Part shown: piece after piece, positions 44,369 to 57,649 of the stretch
Numbering within the stretch: the first letter of the stretch is position 1
How the letters are laid out: the number at the start of each line of letters is the position of its first letter
Source: Symbiodinium natans
Lineage: Eukaryota > Sar > Dinophyceae > Suessiales > Symbiodiniaceae
NCBI GenBank assembly: GCA_905221605.1
Contig: CAJNDS010002201.1
Coordinates: forward strand, 281,022 to 345,021
DNA: 64,000 bases
Direction: 5' to 3'
Position numbers and translations under genes: made by a program
Notes under the pieces: generated by a model
Database searches by the model: none
What the model was told of the DNA's origin: nothing
The model's input: only the letters and a program-made list of their open reading frames with translations

Positions 44369-44370
44369 CT
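44369..44370 (-). promoter_or_regulatory. probable spliced-leader acceptor of the ABC gene
   Basis: GGCCTACCTGCAG on the minus strand ends in AG 20 bases before the ATG at 44349. Use of this site would exclude the upstream ATG at 44463 and expose the MGVCGG N-terminus. Confidence 0.4.
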
Positions 44371-45920
44371 GCAGGTAGGCCGACTTGAGCCAGTGCCGCG
44401 AAAAGTGTCAAAGGCTGCGTGCGACAAAGCTGCAGTCGAACAGGAGCGGTTGCAGCAACGCATGACGCCAGTCTGTGCGCCAAGACTTCACCCAGTCACT
44501 AAGGCCTGCGTGGGCGGAGGCACCGGCTCCTGCACCAGCGACATGTCTCAGCTGAACAAATCGCCCTACCTGGTGTTTCTGTCAAAACGGATTGCACGAG
44601 CCGTGTCAGGCTACCGGGCCGGGGTTTGAACACATGTCTCCTGTAAGAATGCGCCTCACAACTGGCCAAGCCCTAATGTAGACCGTCAATGCGTAAGAGA
44701 TCTCACAACTCATGACACTTGGCACATCCTGGCACACGCTGATGTGTGCGCGCTCCGCGATGTGTACCTCTCCCTAGCGATGCTGCGCAAAGCGAAGCCT
44801 TGTACCACAAAGTTGAAAAAAGTGAGATGCGCCTGCTCCCAACACACACAACACCAAGCCAGCCGAATCATACCAGCCAAACAAAACGTGTGCACATCTG
44901 CTTGCTCTGCGGAGTGTTCACTGTTCCATGTATTCGTGATGGTCAGTGTTGTTCTTACTCTCCTGCTTGAGACACCAAACCGACCATAAGCTCCTTCCCA
45001 ATGATGCGCATGCTACGGAGATGTCCATCCCTCAGCGGGCTCAGCGACATCACAGCCGCTCTATCTACCACGAGTATCACCACAAAGCCTTTTGCAACTG
45101 AAACGACTTGGCTCGAGCAGTTTTCATGCGTGCTGGCTCGTCCTAAGTCTCTCGCTCAAGACTTCAACCGTGCAGGGACTAGGCTGCTGGCGATTCAAGC
45201 ACATCCCAAGTGGTCTCCGTGCCATTTTTGTAGCTTTTGACCTGCAAGCCCCACCGAGCTCTTGGTGGTTGCGGGTGCTGCACGCCAAACAAGACTGCCG
45301 CAATCTCCACAGGCAATAACTGCGAACGGTTCAAGGGCCTATCTAAGGGTGCTGCGTGCTGCTTGGGCTGTGGTTCTGGCTTAGCACTTGCTCCTCCTGC
45401 CCTTTCCACACACCATTCAAGAAAAAAAGACAACAAAATGCTCGGAGCCAGCGATTGCATCTCGAAGAACTTATTGAAGGCAAGTTGCCGTCCACTTGCA
45501 GCGATCTTTGAAGCGAGGCTTGGATGATGTACTACCTTCGGCGTTCACTGTGCTTCCATGTGCTGCCCCAAAGCTCTGCCAGTTGAAGTGTGCTCGACGC
45601 TCACCCGAGAACCACCAAGCGGTGAACCGCTGAGAACACGTGCAGCTTCAATGTACAGCTGTTTAGCTTGAGCTCGCGCGGCTCCGTTTTGTCATGCGGA
45701 TCTCTGGCACACATTCCCGGCAAAATCTGGCTGGCCTGCGCTCGGAGCCTGCACAGACCGCTGCGATTTCTCAACAGGCGCAGCCTAGCTTGTCCATTAC
45801 CACTTTATGATGGCAACATGTTCCGAAGTGCAACTTGTGCTGATCCCTAGCAGACTGTCAGCCTCGATGGCCTCCTCGTCAGCCTGCGGTCGGACACAGG
45901 TCTCGAAAACCATCTGGCCG

Positions 45921-46051
45921 GGGTTTAGGGTTTAGGTTTAGGGTTTAGGGTTTAGGGTTTAGGGTTTAGGGTTTAGGGTTTAGGGTTTAGGGTTTAGGGT
46001 TTAGGGTTTAGGGTTTAGGGTTTAGGGCTTAGGGTTTAGGGTTTAGGGTTT
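45921..46051 (+). repeat. longest internal TTTAGGG array
   Basis: About 18 near-perfect copies of TTTAGGG with one short unit (TTTAGG) and one GGCTTAGGG. It reads TTTAGGG on the plus strand. It is far from both ends of the window, so it is an internal tract, not a chromosome end. Confidence 0.97.
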
Positions 46052-46300
46052 ATCAAGTCGATCCGAGGAACCTTCACATCCTGGAGGACACTGAAGGGGT
46101 TGCTCTGGTCATGCACCTGACACCAGCTCTCGAAAGCCACGCTCCACACGGCAAGCGCGTGGACGAACCTCCAAGTAGGGTTAGAAATCAGTGCACCTTA
46201 CGTGCCAAGGTCGCCACTCTCAACTCATCGCTGCTGCCAGATGAAGGCCTGGCAATGGTGGCTCGCAGCATGCCAGAACCACGTGGGGGACAAAATCGCG

Positions 46301-46332
46301 TTTAGGGTTTCGGGTTTATGGTTTAGGGTTTC
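46301..46332 (+). repeat. short degenerate TTTAGGG tract
   Basis: Four units, with TTTCGGG and TTTATGG variants, 250 bases beyond the long array. Confidence 0.85.
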
Positions 46333-48113
46333 CCAAGCAACACGCACATTTCGAAGTCAAGTGCCAACTTGGGTGCCATCCTACCTCTCGGAGGGCTAAG
46401 ACAAAGACGGTCGCTAACGCCTCTGGTGGGGTTCAATGGGTTCGGGGCCTGAACCAGGTTGCTCAAGGTAGACAGCAGAAGGATATTTCTACGAGCGCAT
46501 CTTTCGCCAGCTAAGAACCCCGCCACCCAGGCAAAGTCTAAGATAATCTGAGCAAAACCACCTGCTGTGAAACTGGTGCAAGTTCCGCCGGCTCGGGCTA
46601 GTGCGTCTCCAACGATCAGTTTGGAGGTCTTTACCTCAACGACACAACATCACCGCATTAGTCCGAGCCAAGTGGTTGCTGTCCCAAGCCCGACATCGAC
46701 GTAGCGGCCCTTGCTGTGTTGCGTTACTTAAAAATGGCCCTGGGCAGTGATTGCATCGGATCCGCCACCAAAGCACCGACAACTTCTTTCTGCGTCTGTA
46801 TGAGTGTATGGCTACACTTCGCCTTCTCATGCTCTTCGGATTTGCTTCCATGTCAGGCAGGCCAGTCTTGGACCATCTCAGCCGAAGGCGTCCGGCAGCT
46901 GCATATGATGGCGTATGTCAGTAGTTTTCTCACAAGCAGGGATATGCATATGCACGCATACATGCACCCATGCATAGATTGGCATAGATGTATAGATGCA
47001 CACATGCGCACACGTATACTTTGATGTGATACATTTATGCATGCATACACACATGTACACCTGTAAGGATGTAGGGATGCAAGTGTCCCACTCAAGTGTA
47101 AGCACGTCTGGCAATATCAAGCTTTTCGAATTCGACTTTATGCCTGGGAGTGCCCATGATCTCTACAGTGACACATCAGCGTAGTCTAGTTCCGGCTAAG
47201 GACTTTCGAAGTACAGCATATCCTAGCTTTTGTCAAACAAGCAAATGACTAAATATGTGTATGTATATGGGGTACACACACACACATATATATATACACA
47301 TACATACATGTGTATGTGCTTTTTCACGGGTGAAACTGTTACTTACGCAGGGCCTGTCCGTGCTCACTGCGTGCGTGGCGCTAGCTGAATACATTGCTTC
47401 TTTCCCGCCTTGGTTACGCGGTCATGCTTCATGCTTCGTATGGGCAGTGCATCGAAGTGCTGCATAATCATCGTCCGACATGCTGCAGGTTCCATCATGA
47501 AGCTTCCGGGAAGTCGCAGCAACAGACACAGACCACAAGACACCGAACGACATGGCCAAGGCACTTTGTGTCTAGCCCTGCTTAGCAGCTTTCGCCTCAA
47601 TCTGTGCCAGGTCGTGCAAGCGGTTGAAACTTCGAAGGGGGTGCTGGGTTTGGATCCGAGGGTGCATTCGTGCAGATTTCTGGTTCGCCTACAACATTCA
47701 GTTGACGCTTCAGGACTGCCCAGCCGCGAAAAGTGACCTAGCCCAAAACAAAGCGGGCCCAAAACCCCGCACCCCAAGCACCCAAGCTTGAAGGCTGTGG
47801 CAGGCTTAAAGGGGAGGTGGTCACAGTGGTAGGCGCGTGCACATTGGGTATTTTGCGGGGGTTTTCACACAGGACCACAACATCCAGCACAACTTTCTCT
47901 CCAGATACAGAAAAGAACTTAACTTGGCAGGAGTGGCTTGGACTGAACCTTCCCCCTCGTGCAACCAGCGCGATACGACGTGACACAAGACCAGTAACCC
48001 CTGTAGGCCCTGCCGTGAGCTCTACATAGCTCTATGTCATCTATGGGAACCTGCCAGCATGAAACGACCGTTGGGGTGTCAGGCTGAGGATGGCAAGCTC
48101 CTGCCTTCGGACC

Positions 48114-49000
48114 CTATGGGTATGTCACGGTATGCGCAAGCACTTTTTCTCCCCTAAGCAAACGGGGATTTACGAAAGTTCGGGACCCCTGATAGTCCCC
48201 AAATAACCCCCAAATGAACAACAACCACCAGTTGCTTGAGCCGAGATTCGGCCACCTTGCCCGTCGCGGCCTGAAGAATAGCCGGATGAAAGCATGTCGG
48301 CTATCATCCACACAGACCTGATCAACGTAGACCTGGGTGCCTTCTACCATGATGAGATGACACTCAGAGCCTGATGGATGACTTCTTGGGGCCTTGACTC
48401 GCAATGGCATGCGAAAAGTGTGCGCATGAAAAGTGTGGTACCAGGTACCTGTACTGCTAGTGACTGATCTTGCGCTGCAACGGTGCTACTCATGACCTGC
48501 ACCAGGCCTTGATGGCTTTCACCATGCCCTGAGTGATGGGCACAAACCTTGGGACCACAAGCAGCATGAGCCGGGAAGGCGTTGACGAGTCGCTTCTTGC
48601 AAGGGGCCACCACTTGGGCGCCTTAAGGTCTTGGCCAAGCGATGGACAGCATGAGCAAGATGAGTGTGACGCCCGGATAAAGGTATCCTCAGAGGGTCCA
48701 AACTTCAAAAGTCGAAAAGGTGGCAGGTTTGAACACCTTTTGGACTCTTACTCTTCTGGAACTCTGAAGCCTTTTGAGAATTGCCAGGCGCTGGCAGTGT
48801 ACTGCTGTGAAACAAAGGCAAAGTACGGGGCGCAGTAGGCAGTTGTGACAAAATGCAGAACAGTCATGGGCAAACTGGGTTGCAACCGCGTAGCTCTCTA
48901 AGTCTGTAATGATTGCTGAGCTCTGGGAAGGAGCTTCCTTCATGTCCTTGTAGAACATGTACAACCTCAGCTCACAATCCACACTCCTGGGATTGGTCAA
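48114..49000 (-). CDS. unidentified multi-exon gene, coding-like segments
   Basis: Three minus segments look like exons. About 48990-48870 reads DCELRLYMFYKDMKEAPSQS then SAIITDLESYAVATQFAHD. About 48640-48490 reads LKAPKWWPLARSDSSTPSRL then VPRFVPITQGMVKAIKAWC. About 48370-48265 reads ECHLIMVEGTQVYVDQVCVD then DSRHAFIRLF. Frames differ, with stops between. No family recognised. Confidence 0.45.
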
Positions 49001-49579
49001 TGTTCAGTACATCTGATGGTGTGTGTGGAGTGCCGATCATGGCCAGCAAGCCAAAAAAAAATATCGATTCTCAAGCTTGCTGCTGGCGTCCTTCTAGGCT
49101 TGCGGGATAATTAAGAAATCACAGAACCCTGAGAAGACTCGTCAGCCCATGCATCGAAGATCACAGCATGTTGAGCTGCTTGCCAGGTCGGGAAAAGGAC
49201 AAGCCTGCATCTCGTGTGAACATTCTGGATGGGCATACTCACTCGCATCCGCTTCTAGACACATAGCAGGCACCACAAACCTTTTGCAGCCGGTCTACTC
49301 AGTGTTGCAAACCTGTGCCCGGAGATGCGTGCAAGGCATTCCTGTCTTATGGCTTCGTCACCTGCGTGGAGCTGATTTCCAGCCCTTGTTGGTGCCTACA
49401 CGCAAGGAAGGCCAGCCAAAGGAGAATCCCGTTCACGGCAGCAACCCATCGTGGCAGGAAGTCCTGTCTGGAGCAAATACTAAATTGAAGGCTTGAGGCT
49501 TCAGTTCAGGCATCAAAGCAGATCTCCTGCCAGTCTTTCAACCACTCAAAACAACACAGCCTAACAACGACGTAGGCTA

Positions 49580-51170
49580 CTACAATAGAGACTGTTTTGG
49601 ATTCTGCTGCATGTTACAGGCTGATGTGAAAGTGTTCCAGGATGCGAAATCTTCCCACATTGCAATTCGGATAGCGAGCGGCGGGGCGCAATATTTTGCC
49701 GATGTTTCTGTCCAGAATTTGCTTCCGAGCCTAACTTTTGACCCATCAAAACAATCGCAGCACCTGCACAACCAGCCCTCCCACGAAGACTTTGCTTGGC
49801 CATTGGTATCTTCCAGCCGTTTTATTGCCCTGAATGTGGGTTGGAGCGCAGTGGCCCGGGCCATTTGAAGTGCTGCATGCTTCAGACCTTCGTCGAGGCC
49901 CAATATCCCAGCCTGTCGCTCGGTTGCAAGAAACTGGCATTGCTTCGTTGTCAAAGCGGAGGACGACATACTCGTTCGAGCGGATGGACACGTGATGTGC
50001 AGGCCCCAAAAGCGTCTTCCCAAGTGGCCCATGCGCATCCATGCGCAGGACCTCCAGCGGTGGTGCCAGTGGGCAAGAGGGAGGAAGGCAGAAGGAGGAG
50101 TCCCGAAAGCTGGAGGGGGGAGCTGCAATCGGCAGGACAAGCAAGACTGAGACCCAAAGACCACTGCAGGACGGCTTGGAGCAACGTGGAGCAAGCATAA
50201 CCATACCCATCGTTCCGCGAGGCAGGGGTACGAAGATCCATGTCTCAGAGGTCATCGGCTCAATCGCCAAAACTCACGAAACAGCATCGCATCGGCTAGC
50301 GCACGTTCGTCACAATGCGCGCTCTGCTGCCAGACGAAACTGGCAGCGCAGAATTCACGAGCAGGCCGGACAACCTTTCTAGCAAAGCAAGCCACATGGC
50401 TGCAGGGCATTTGTCGAAGCGATTGCGAGGTGCCGCTCCAAGTACTGACGGATTTTCAACGACTAGGAACTAGTGGCAATGGAAGCCGTTTTGTTATTTA
50501 AGTTGAACGAAGCTTTGTCGATTCGCCTGCTAAATGCAATCGGATAATCGCTCCGGTGATAGGCAGTGTTACGCATCCCTGTCCTTAAGCCTCTGTCCAT
50601 TTACTTCCACATCGTTGAGCAGGTACAGGTTGTTCCTGAAGTGGTCCATGTACAACATGAAACAAACACACAGGCTCCATCTGCACGTTCGTGCTGCGAC
50701 AAGGAGCCCTCTCGCCCCTCCATGGTCAGTTGCTCACCCGGAGATGCGCATTCTACCACTCTGCAGCCGAAGCTCAGGAAAATGGTCGTGAGCTCGCAGC
50801 AGCCATCCAAGCAGCCCCAGAAGTGGCCTTCAGCTTTTCACTTCGCTCGGCTACACGATGCTCAGAGCTTCACGACATGTGGTCGGCACCACTACTGCAA
50901 GCTACAGCCTGCAAGTTGCAGCCGAGCCCTGACACGACTGCGTCCCTGAGTACGGCACACCGCCCATAGCCAAGACCAATCACGTAAGCTCCCATGCCTC
51001 AGATACAATGCAAGTGTGACTTTTTGGCAGCATTCCTCGTTATTCACATCACGCCAGCTTCCAATCACGGCACCAACCGAAAGAAAACACCGTACATAGG
51101 ATATGCGCACGACCTCCACAGGTGCGGTCACCGGTTTTCTGTGCGAATGTCGGGCAGGCAACCAAGCGTC
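49580..51170 (-). CDS. unidentified multi-exon gene, coding-like segments
   Basis: Minus segments with protein-like composition: about 51060-50940 (VGAVIGSWRDVNNEECCQKV), about 50655-50585 (MDHFRNNLYLLNDVEVNGQR), about 50040-49890 (RMDAHGPLGKTLLGPAHHVS then IRSNEYVVLRFDNEAMPVS) and about 49915-49700 (LDEGLKHAALQMARATALQP then TFRAIKRLEDTNGQ). The last two overlap in different frames near 49900, so the splice point lies there. Whether this is one gene with the 48 kb segments is unknown. No family recognised. Confidence 0.45.
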
Positions 51171-51179
51171 ACCAGGCCT

Positions 51180-52550
51180 AGCCTGCGGTGATCGGGCGCG
51201 AAGCAACCATATCGACCCCACATTGGTTTCGGGCGTACCCTCAGGCTGCTTGCGAATAGCAAAGCAGCAGAGTGTAGCCATGCGTGGCCCAATCACAGCT
51301 CAGCCTTGACATGAAGTTCCAGAGTCGGCATCAAACTGCGGTTTCTTCACCACAGGGGGCCGCTCTGTCACAATTTCATTATCTAATAACTAGCCTCTGC
51401 CACGGCAGCAATCTCAACGTGCTTGGCGTGACTGCTTGCTGGACAAAATGTCTTGTGACGAGTCACGTGCCAAGTGCGACAGAGGAGAAGAGAGAGCAGT
51501 TAGGAAAGCATCGTGCACTCGACGATGCCTTTGCAACAACCCGGTTGTCCAGATGCCCGTGCGTACTTTGTGGGCTTTGGGCATGCTTTCCCAGAAATGG
51601 CACATGCGTGTCACACCCTACGGGTGCCCCACATCTGTGCGCTCAAACTCATTCGGGTTAACCCTCAGCTCAGATGACGGTCTCAATGCCCCCGCATGCG
51701 GCGTCATAATCGGAACAGCAGTCTTGGTGCTCCTCCAGTGCACGACATTGCTGTAGTTTCTGTGGAAATGTTGAACTGCCAACTCGCAGGAAACTGCCAA
51801 CTCGCCTTGCAGAAAGAGTTGCACTGGCAGCTCTGCCCTGGCTTGAACCTTTCCATGAATGCTGCACGACTCTGCGTACATTGGTTTTAGATCGGCAAAG
51901 GTGGCATTTCGTCACAGTGCAACCCTGTGATGGGGAAACAGTGAGCCTTCACCCCTGGCATGCTCACCGCCCGCCTACCGCAACCATACTCCTTGCAGCC
52001 CTTGGATGGTTTCGCACAGGTCGTCGAGTAGTCAGAGCAGCAGTCCGAGTGCTCCTGTTCTAGAGTCTAGAGCTTCTCACATGGAACTTCATTTCGGAAG
52101 CTGCTGTCTTGAAAGAAGACCCTACCTTCCAAGCTCGGCTTCCCATTAAAACCTGCACGGTCTTGGCTCCTTGCAGTAGGAGTTGCACTGGCACGTATGA
52201 CTGGGGTCATACCTTGCACAGGGCCCGCTCGCTCACACAACCGCAATAGTGAGGCTCTTCTGGAGCGAGGCAACTCTGACACCAGTTGTGGTTTCGGGCT
52301 GGCCTGCTGCAACCATACTTCGAGCAGGAGCCTGTCTAGCCCGACGCAGGTTGCCACGTATTTCATTTCTCTGCACGCGGTCTTCAAGATCTAGCCTAGA
52401 ACAATAACAGCTTGGTGGCTCTACAAGCTCAGCAAAGACAGCTTCTGCCTTGTGAGGGTGGTGAAGGCGGGGACGGTGGCGAGGGTGCGGGCCTTCCAGC
52501 GAGCAGACCGACACACAAGGAAGGTACTAGGAGTGGTGCCATGACCCGGC
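51180..52550. other. no recognised gene
   Basis: Downstream of the acid phosphatase. Short frames on both strands, none with a domain. Confidence 0.4.
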
Positions 52551-52559
52551 CCAGATCCG

Positions 52560-55040
52560 CGCGTCACGCTGAAGGAATGCAAGACTTCTCCAGTGTAGGA
52601 CATGAAGTCCGTCTTCAGGTCCTTCGGGCACTGCTCCGACTCTCCGACTGGTCCGTAAGTGCACGTTTGCATTGCCACACGAATAACCTCACAACCTCAT
52701 AATCTTCTGGACCGCCACAGGTCCCTCCTTGAAGTCGGCCGAGAACGTGTGCAAAGTAAACCCTGCGACCTTTTCCTCCCACACAGTCTGCACCTTGCGG
52801 AAAGAAGCTCAATGTGCCTGAACATAAGGGCAGATCTCGAGTTACCTTCTCACTGCGAACCTGCTTCGAGCTTTTTCCAGTAACCAGGCGCGACTCCTCG
52901 TCGTCCTGATCCTGCGTTGCGCTGTCGCTTGCAGCACATCCTAAACGATCCATGTCATTTGTGTCGGCTGCGTCTGTCCAAGCGGCATGAGCTTGCCAAA
53001 CCTTCGCAAGTCCTTCGTCTGCACCATGGCCCCAGCCCCGCTAGTGATGTAAGCACCGCCCCCGTTGATGGTGTATTGGTTCCTCGATGCAAGGACGTCA
53101 TGCAACTCCGTGATGTGAGTTGAGGAATGGCTCACAAAACCATCGACATGTCCTACGGGCTGTTTAGATGCTACTTGACTCCGTATTCATTTCATACTGT
53201 ATGCATAAAGAAGCACGTGAGTGGCGTGGGGAAAGCCAAGCGGCAGGAGGTGTGTGTGGCCGTTTAGGTAGAGGTCGAAGCCATGCTGTGTCCTCGGTAA
53301 CTCCCCTGGACGGCGATTCGTCGTGCGGCAGATCACAGTCTGTAGAATTCACGAGTTCATCTCAACTCCCATACTGTCCCTACCGTGACTGTGGAATGTG
53401 CCAATGCCTTAGCACATGAGCTGTGTGTTAGGGCGTCAGAAGAACCAAGGACCTTACTCTTCTTGCATTTGAAATTCATCGGCGCCACAAAATCCTCAAC
53501 ATCCATCTCATCTGCCGGGTGGTGGCCGACCACAATAAGCCAATCATTCTTTGGCACCTTCGTGGTCTGACGTGAACCCGATGACGCCATGCCGCATAAA
53601 CTATGTAGATACTCCCTGGGCCCGGGATATTTTGTGGCACAGCGGTGGGGCCTTTGCCAACTCCGCCTTGAACCACTCAAACTGAGTGGTGCAATTCTGA
53701 GACCTCACTTTCGGCAACAAGGCGAACAAAAAGGTGGGTGAACAGATCAGACCTGCAGTCGGCTCATGCAGACAAGGGCGCAGGATGTTCTCGTGGAACT
53801 TGCACGGCCCCTGCACGATGGGCTCACAGGTGGGGAAGTCACTGCCACACGGATCCCAGTGAGACCTGGGCTCGAAACATGAATGCAGCGTCTTGGACAG
53901 AGGGTTCACTGGCATGTCTTGTATATAGCTGAGACTCTGGTCGTCCGCTCGATAAGCTGCGACGCAGGGGGACGTGTCCAGGAAGATGAAGGATATAAAG
54001 CGGTCACTCCCCAAGGGAACGCGCTTGGAGAAGTACCGGCTATCCATGACCCAATTGCTGAGTACACCTGGGAAGGAGCTCATGTTTGGTCGGCTGCAGC
54101 ACAACAGCAGATAGAGGACAACCATCTCACTTTCACAGGCTAGATGCTGGACAGCTGACATTGCGCCTCCACGTTGTAACCTCAGTTGCTTGTCCAACTG
54201 CCCCTGCAGCCTCGCACCCAGAGGATGAACAACGTGTATCAGACTGTATCTGAGCATCTGCGTGAGACATCGTGAGGCCGAGAACTGCCGAGATCAAGGA
54301 GCCATACTCGTGGTTACCAAGCACCGAGTACCAAGGAACCTCTCCAATTCTCCAACTCAGCTCGTCAGGCTCAGTCTGCAAGTTTTGGGCTTCAGGAATT
54401 CCATGGCGCTACCTGCGTGTCTAGTCGTTTCTTGTTCTTGCTGAGCGATGCAAACATCCCGCCTGCAAAGACCTGTCGCTGTAGACATTGGTGAAATCCT
54501 CCGCAACTTGATGATCAGCCGTCCCAGTTATGCCGCAGTAGTAGAAGTTGTCGCCTGTGTTTACCTCACAGATGCACCCCGTGAAATCAGCCGGCGGGTT
54601 CTGCCACGTGCCACAGTCGCTTGCTCCCTCAGCTCAGGAGTTGACCACAAAGGAAGCGCCGGTTTCTGTGGCGGTCTTTGCCATTTGCTTCGCCACTGCA
54701 GTAACCGTGGTCTGGTGAAAGCTCCCGAGAGCATATCCACCCCAATCTGGGCTCTCAGGGCTTGCGCATGCTTGTGTTGAGGGTTTCAGGGTTTCAGGGG
54801 CAGATGTGCAGCTTGTGGTGTAGACCAGTGGTGGGGAGCATGTCACAAACCTAGACACCCCAGCACCCCCCAAGGCAAAAAGACTCGGACATCAGACAGG
54901 CAGACGACCGCCGGAACAAACTTGAATTCACGACCGCTGAGATATTCTGCGCTTCCTGCAAGTCGTGAACTTGTCTTCGCTCTGCCCAGGCCTCCAAGAG
55001 TCAGGAAAGAGACCGACCCCTCCGCCACAGCAAAAAACCT
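52560..55040 (-). CDS. purple acid phosphatase (metallophosphoesterase)
   Basis: A binuclear metal phosphatase of the PAP/TRAP family, hydrolysing phosphomonoesters, usually secreted or in acidic compartments. All metal-ligand motifs appear in order across exons: LGDWGG (formed by joining 54992 to 54746), GDNFYYCG, WYSVLGNHEY, IVVGHHP, and NGHTH followed by YTINGGGAYITSGAGAMV. Exons: about 55040-54992, 54746-54646, 54564 to about 54470, 54339-54303, 54257-54234, 54067-53938, 53865-53782, 53703-53652, 53557-53481, 53292-53245, 53082-53013, 52911-52861, 52793-52728, 52621 to about 52560. Donors are mixed: five GC, three GT, four GA and one unresolved. The segment around 53865-53782 (WDPCGSDFPTCEP) is Cys-rich. 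The signal peptide exon upstream of 55040, the join around 54470-54340 and the final stop were not resolved. Confidence 0.92.
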
Positions 55041-57649
55041 CAGCGCGACTTCTCTCAGGTTCAGGAGCGCCAAGATGTGGGGAGTCGGGCATAAAAAGAG
55101 GGTGCTCGCTTTTGAGAAGAGCCTTAAAGAAGCATCTCTCTGATTGCTACGACTGGCAACTGTCGCCAACTCCAGTAAGTTGATCGGAGCTTTGGCTCCT
55201 CTGCAGTTGCCACAAAGTCTTGGCACGAGCTCAGCATCTGCAGTTTCCCTTGTTGAATTTTCGGCGTTACGCCATTGAATCTTGTTGTGCTCATTGTTGG
55301 GAGACCGGAGCACTATGCGGCCTCGTCTCGGGGATTGCCTGGAGCCCTCAAAAGCCACATTGGGCAGTTGCGGCCCTCGCCAGTGTTTGCCGCCTTTTTC
55401 CATTGCAGGAAGAGTCATCGTGTGGTTTTGAGGATCTCCTGCGAATGCGCAGGTGATGTCCTAGCTTGGCTAGCCGTTTTTCCCGCTGTCGCGAGGATGG
55501 CGAATGCATACGGTCGCCCAGACAAATGAACAAAACTACTCTCCCGGTGCATCCCAGCAAGCGGAGAGGAGACAGAGAATCCAGAGACAGAATGAGACCA
55601 TGAGGAGCAGAGGGAGCAGGAAAAATCGAACAGATGGAACGAAACAGGTGCGTCACGGACATCTACTGACATCAGCCGGGCGGCGGCAAACAGGCCCACA
55701 GCCTAACCATGATCCGCGCGCTGAAGTGAAACGGCAAGCGCACGACCCCAAATGGCTGCAGGTCTAGAAACGTCCCCGGCCTGCAGCATGATTTCAGGTT
55801 GCACGCATGGCTTCAAATCATTGCAAGGTTTCAGAGTCCCATGGTGCCATTAGTGCCCACAGGCAAGCGTACATCCCAAAAGATTGGGGGGTTCCACGTG
55901 CGAGCTAACATTTCAAGATTTCAAATCTGGAGGTAAAGGGGTTCGTCAGGAAGTACTTAACAAGAAGCCACGCACTGGTGTTTGGGGACTGCTGTCCGGT
56001 TGCTGAATAAATGGTGGAGGGTCATCATGATGAGGAGGCCGCCTCGGCCAGCAGTCCAAGACTGTGTGAGCAACCCTCACTCTGCTGCCACAAGGTTTTG
56101 CAGACACAGCAATGACGTGAGCCACCGGCGACTAATGTTCTCGAATGGCTGCATGAAGATGTGAACGAGCCTGAGGTTGCACTGTCAGGCTTATTGACAA
56201 GGCAAACTTGGGTCACCTTTCAGTGCCGAAAGTACAACATCAGTCAGGATGGCTGACGATCAAAAAGGGGTGCGGAGTTTTGTTTATGGCGCGCCGTTTT
56301 TTTTTTGTCGAGGGGGGATGTGCGTATGTGCGTCAGATCGCACTGCCATCGCGGCAATCGAGATCGAGAAGGCAGGGGAGGGGGATGGCGGTCTTAATAT
56401 TTCCTAAAGAGACCTCTAGTACACCTCTTTGTCCTCGATAATTTCCGAAGAAAACCTCCACTCCCACTGGTTCCCCATGCAAATCTCTAAACCTCGATAG
56501 GAAGCTCTATTCCTCCTCGACATTTCCCAAAAGAAAAATCACTTGACCTTCTTGACCTTTCTGCCCAAAGAATGGAGGGTCAGGCGGTCAAGGCGGCCAA
56601 GGGCCATGCGGTCAACACGGCAACGGTCGTGTGATTCACGTCACGCGCCCCCTTGCCGGCCACCTCTTCTACGCTGTTTCTAGGAGATCTATTTTGCCTC
56701 TTTTATTCCTAGGATTTCATTCCTCTACATATTCCGCTTCTTCCATATTTCAATCGGCAACCTGCTCTTTCTAGCAAAACCGTCAAAACACCATGCGCTG
56801 AAACGGGGGGCGGGCGCGCGCCCCGCCCCTCCCCCCCCCCCCCGACCCCCCCCCGATATGCTCACATGACGGGCTTGGAAAGGACTGATAGGTTGTTTTC
56901 GATGCGAGCTTTCATGGCTGCTTTTTGTCTTTGTGTATAGGGTTTTTCATTCAGGCAACCAATCCCCCCCCGCCCCCCCCACTTGCAGGGTTCGGAAAGG
57001 TTCGCATCAAGTTCTCATCATGGCCCCCCCGCCATTGCAAACACAATCTCGCTGGTGGGTTCATGCAAGTTCTCCTCGTGGCATGACCTTTTTTGACAAC
57101 GCAAGTGAACATAGAGTCTTTTCCTTGAAAATCCAAAGCAATGGGACCCCCCCCCCCCCCTCCAAAAAAAAGAAAAATAGCTAAACAACAAAAATTGGGT
57201 CCCCCTCCTCCCCCGCAATATGTGCATGCTCGCACGATGGTTTTGGAAAGGATTTGCATGATTTTGCAAAGCAAACTTGCACGGCTTTAAAACTCTTTCT
57301 GCATGGTTCTTCATCTCTTTCTCTCTGGTTATCGCTCTTTCTCTCTCTATCTTTCTCTCTGTCTTTCTTGCTTTTGTTTGTTCTTTCTGGCCTCATGCAA
57401 AATCTAGAGGAAAGGCAAAAATGTAGAATGTAAGTTTCCTAGAGGTTGCCTCGAAAAGTATCCCCCCCCTCGAAAGAAAACACGCATAGATTTACAAAAA
57501 AATGAAAGGGCCACCCCTCAAGAAGAAGAAAGCCGACATGACAGTCACTGGTGGTTGCCAGCTAAGACCAACTAAGTCGAACACGACCTGGAAACGTAGA
57601 GAATCAGGTACAGCTCGGTCCAGGAGTTGACTCCCTTGCCGCGATTTTG

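Larger units (their letters stand above)
44500..48100. other. no recognised gene; telomere-like and CA/TA repeats
   Basis: The region upstream of the ABC gene. It contains two internal TTTAGGG tracts (listed separately) and a CA/TA-rich stretch at about 47274-47320. Open frames such as minus 45460-45179 have a leader-like start (MQSLAPSILLSFFLEWCVE) but no domain. Confidence 0.4.

Noticed and set aside
44384-44392. Relict dinoflagellate spliced-leader sequence (TGGCTCAAG on minus) upstream of the ABC gene
   Set aside because: Only 9 bases match the leader's end, and the last 8 (GGCTCAAG) also occur near 14828 and 48236, so chance explains it.
45921-46051. A chromosome end
   Set aside because: The TTTAGGG array is flanked on both sides by ordinary sequence and is followed 250 bases later by another tract, so it is internal.
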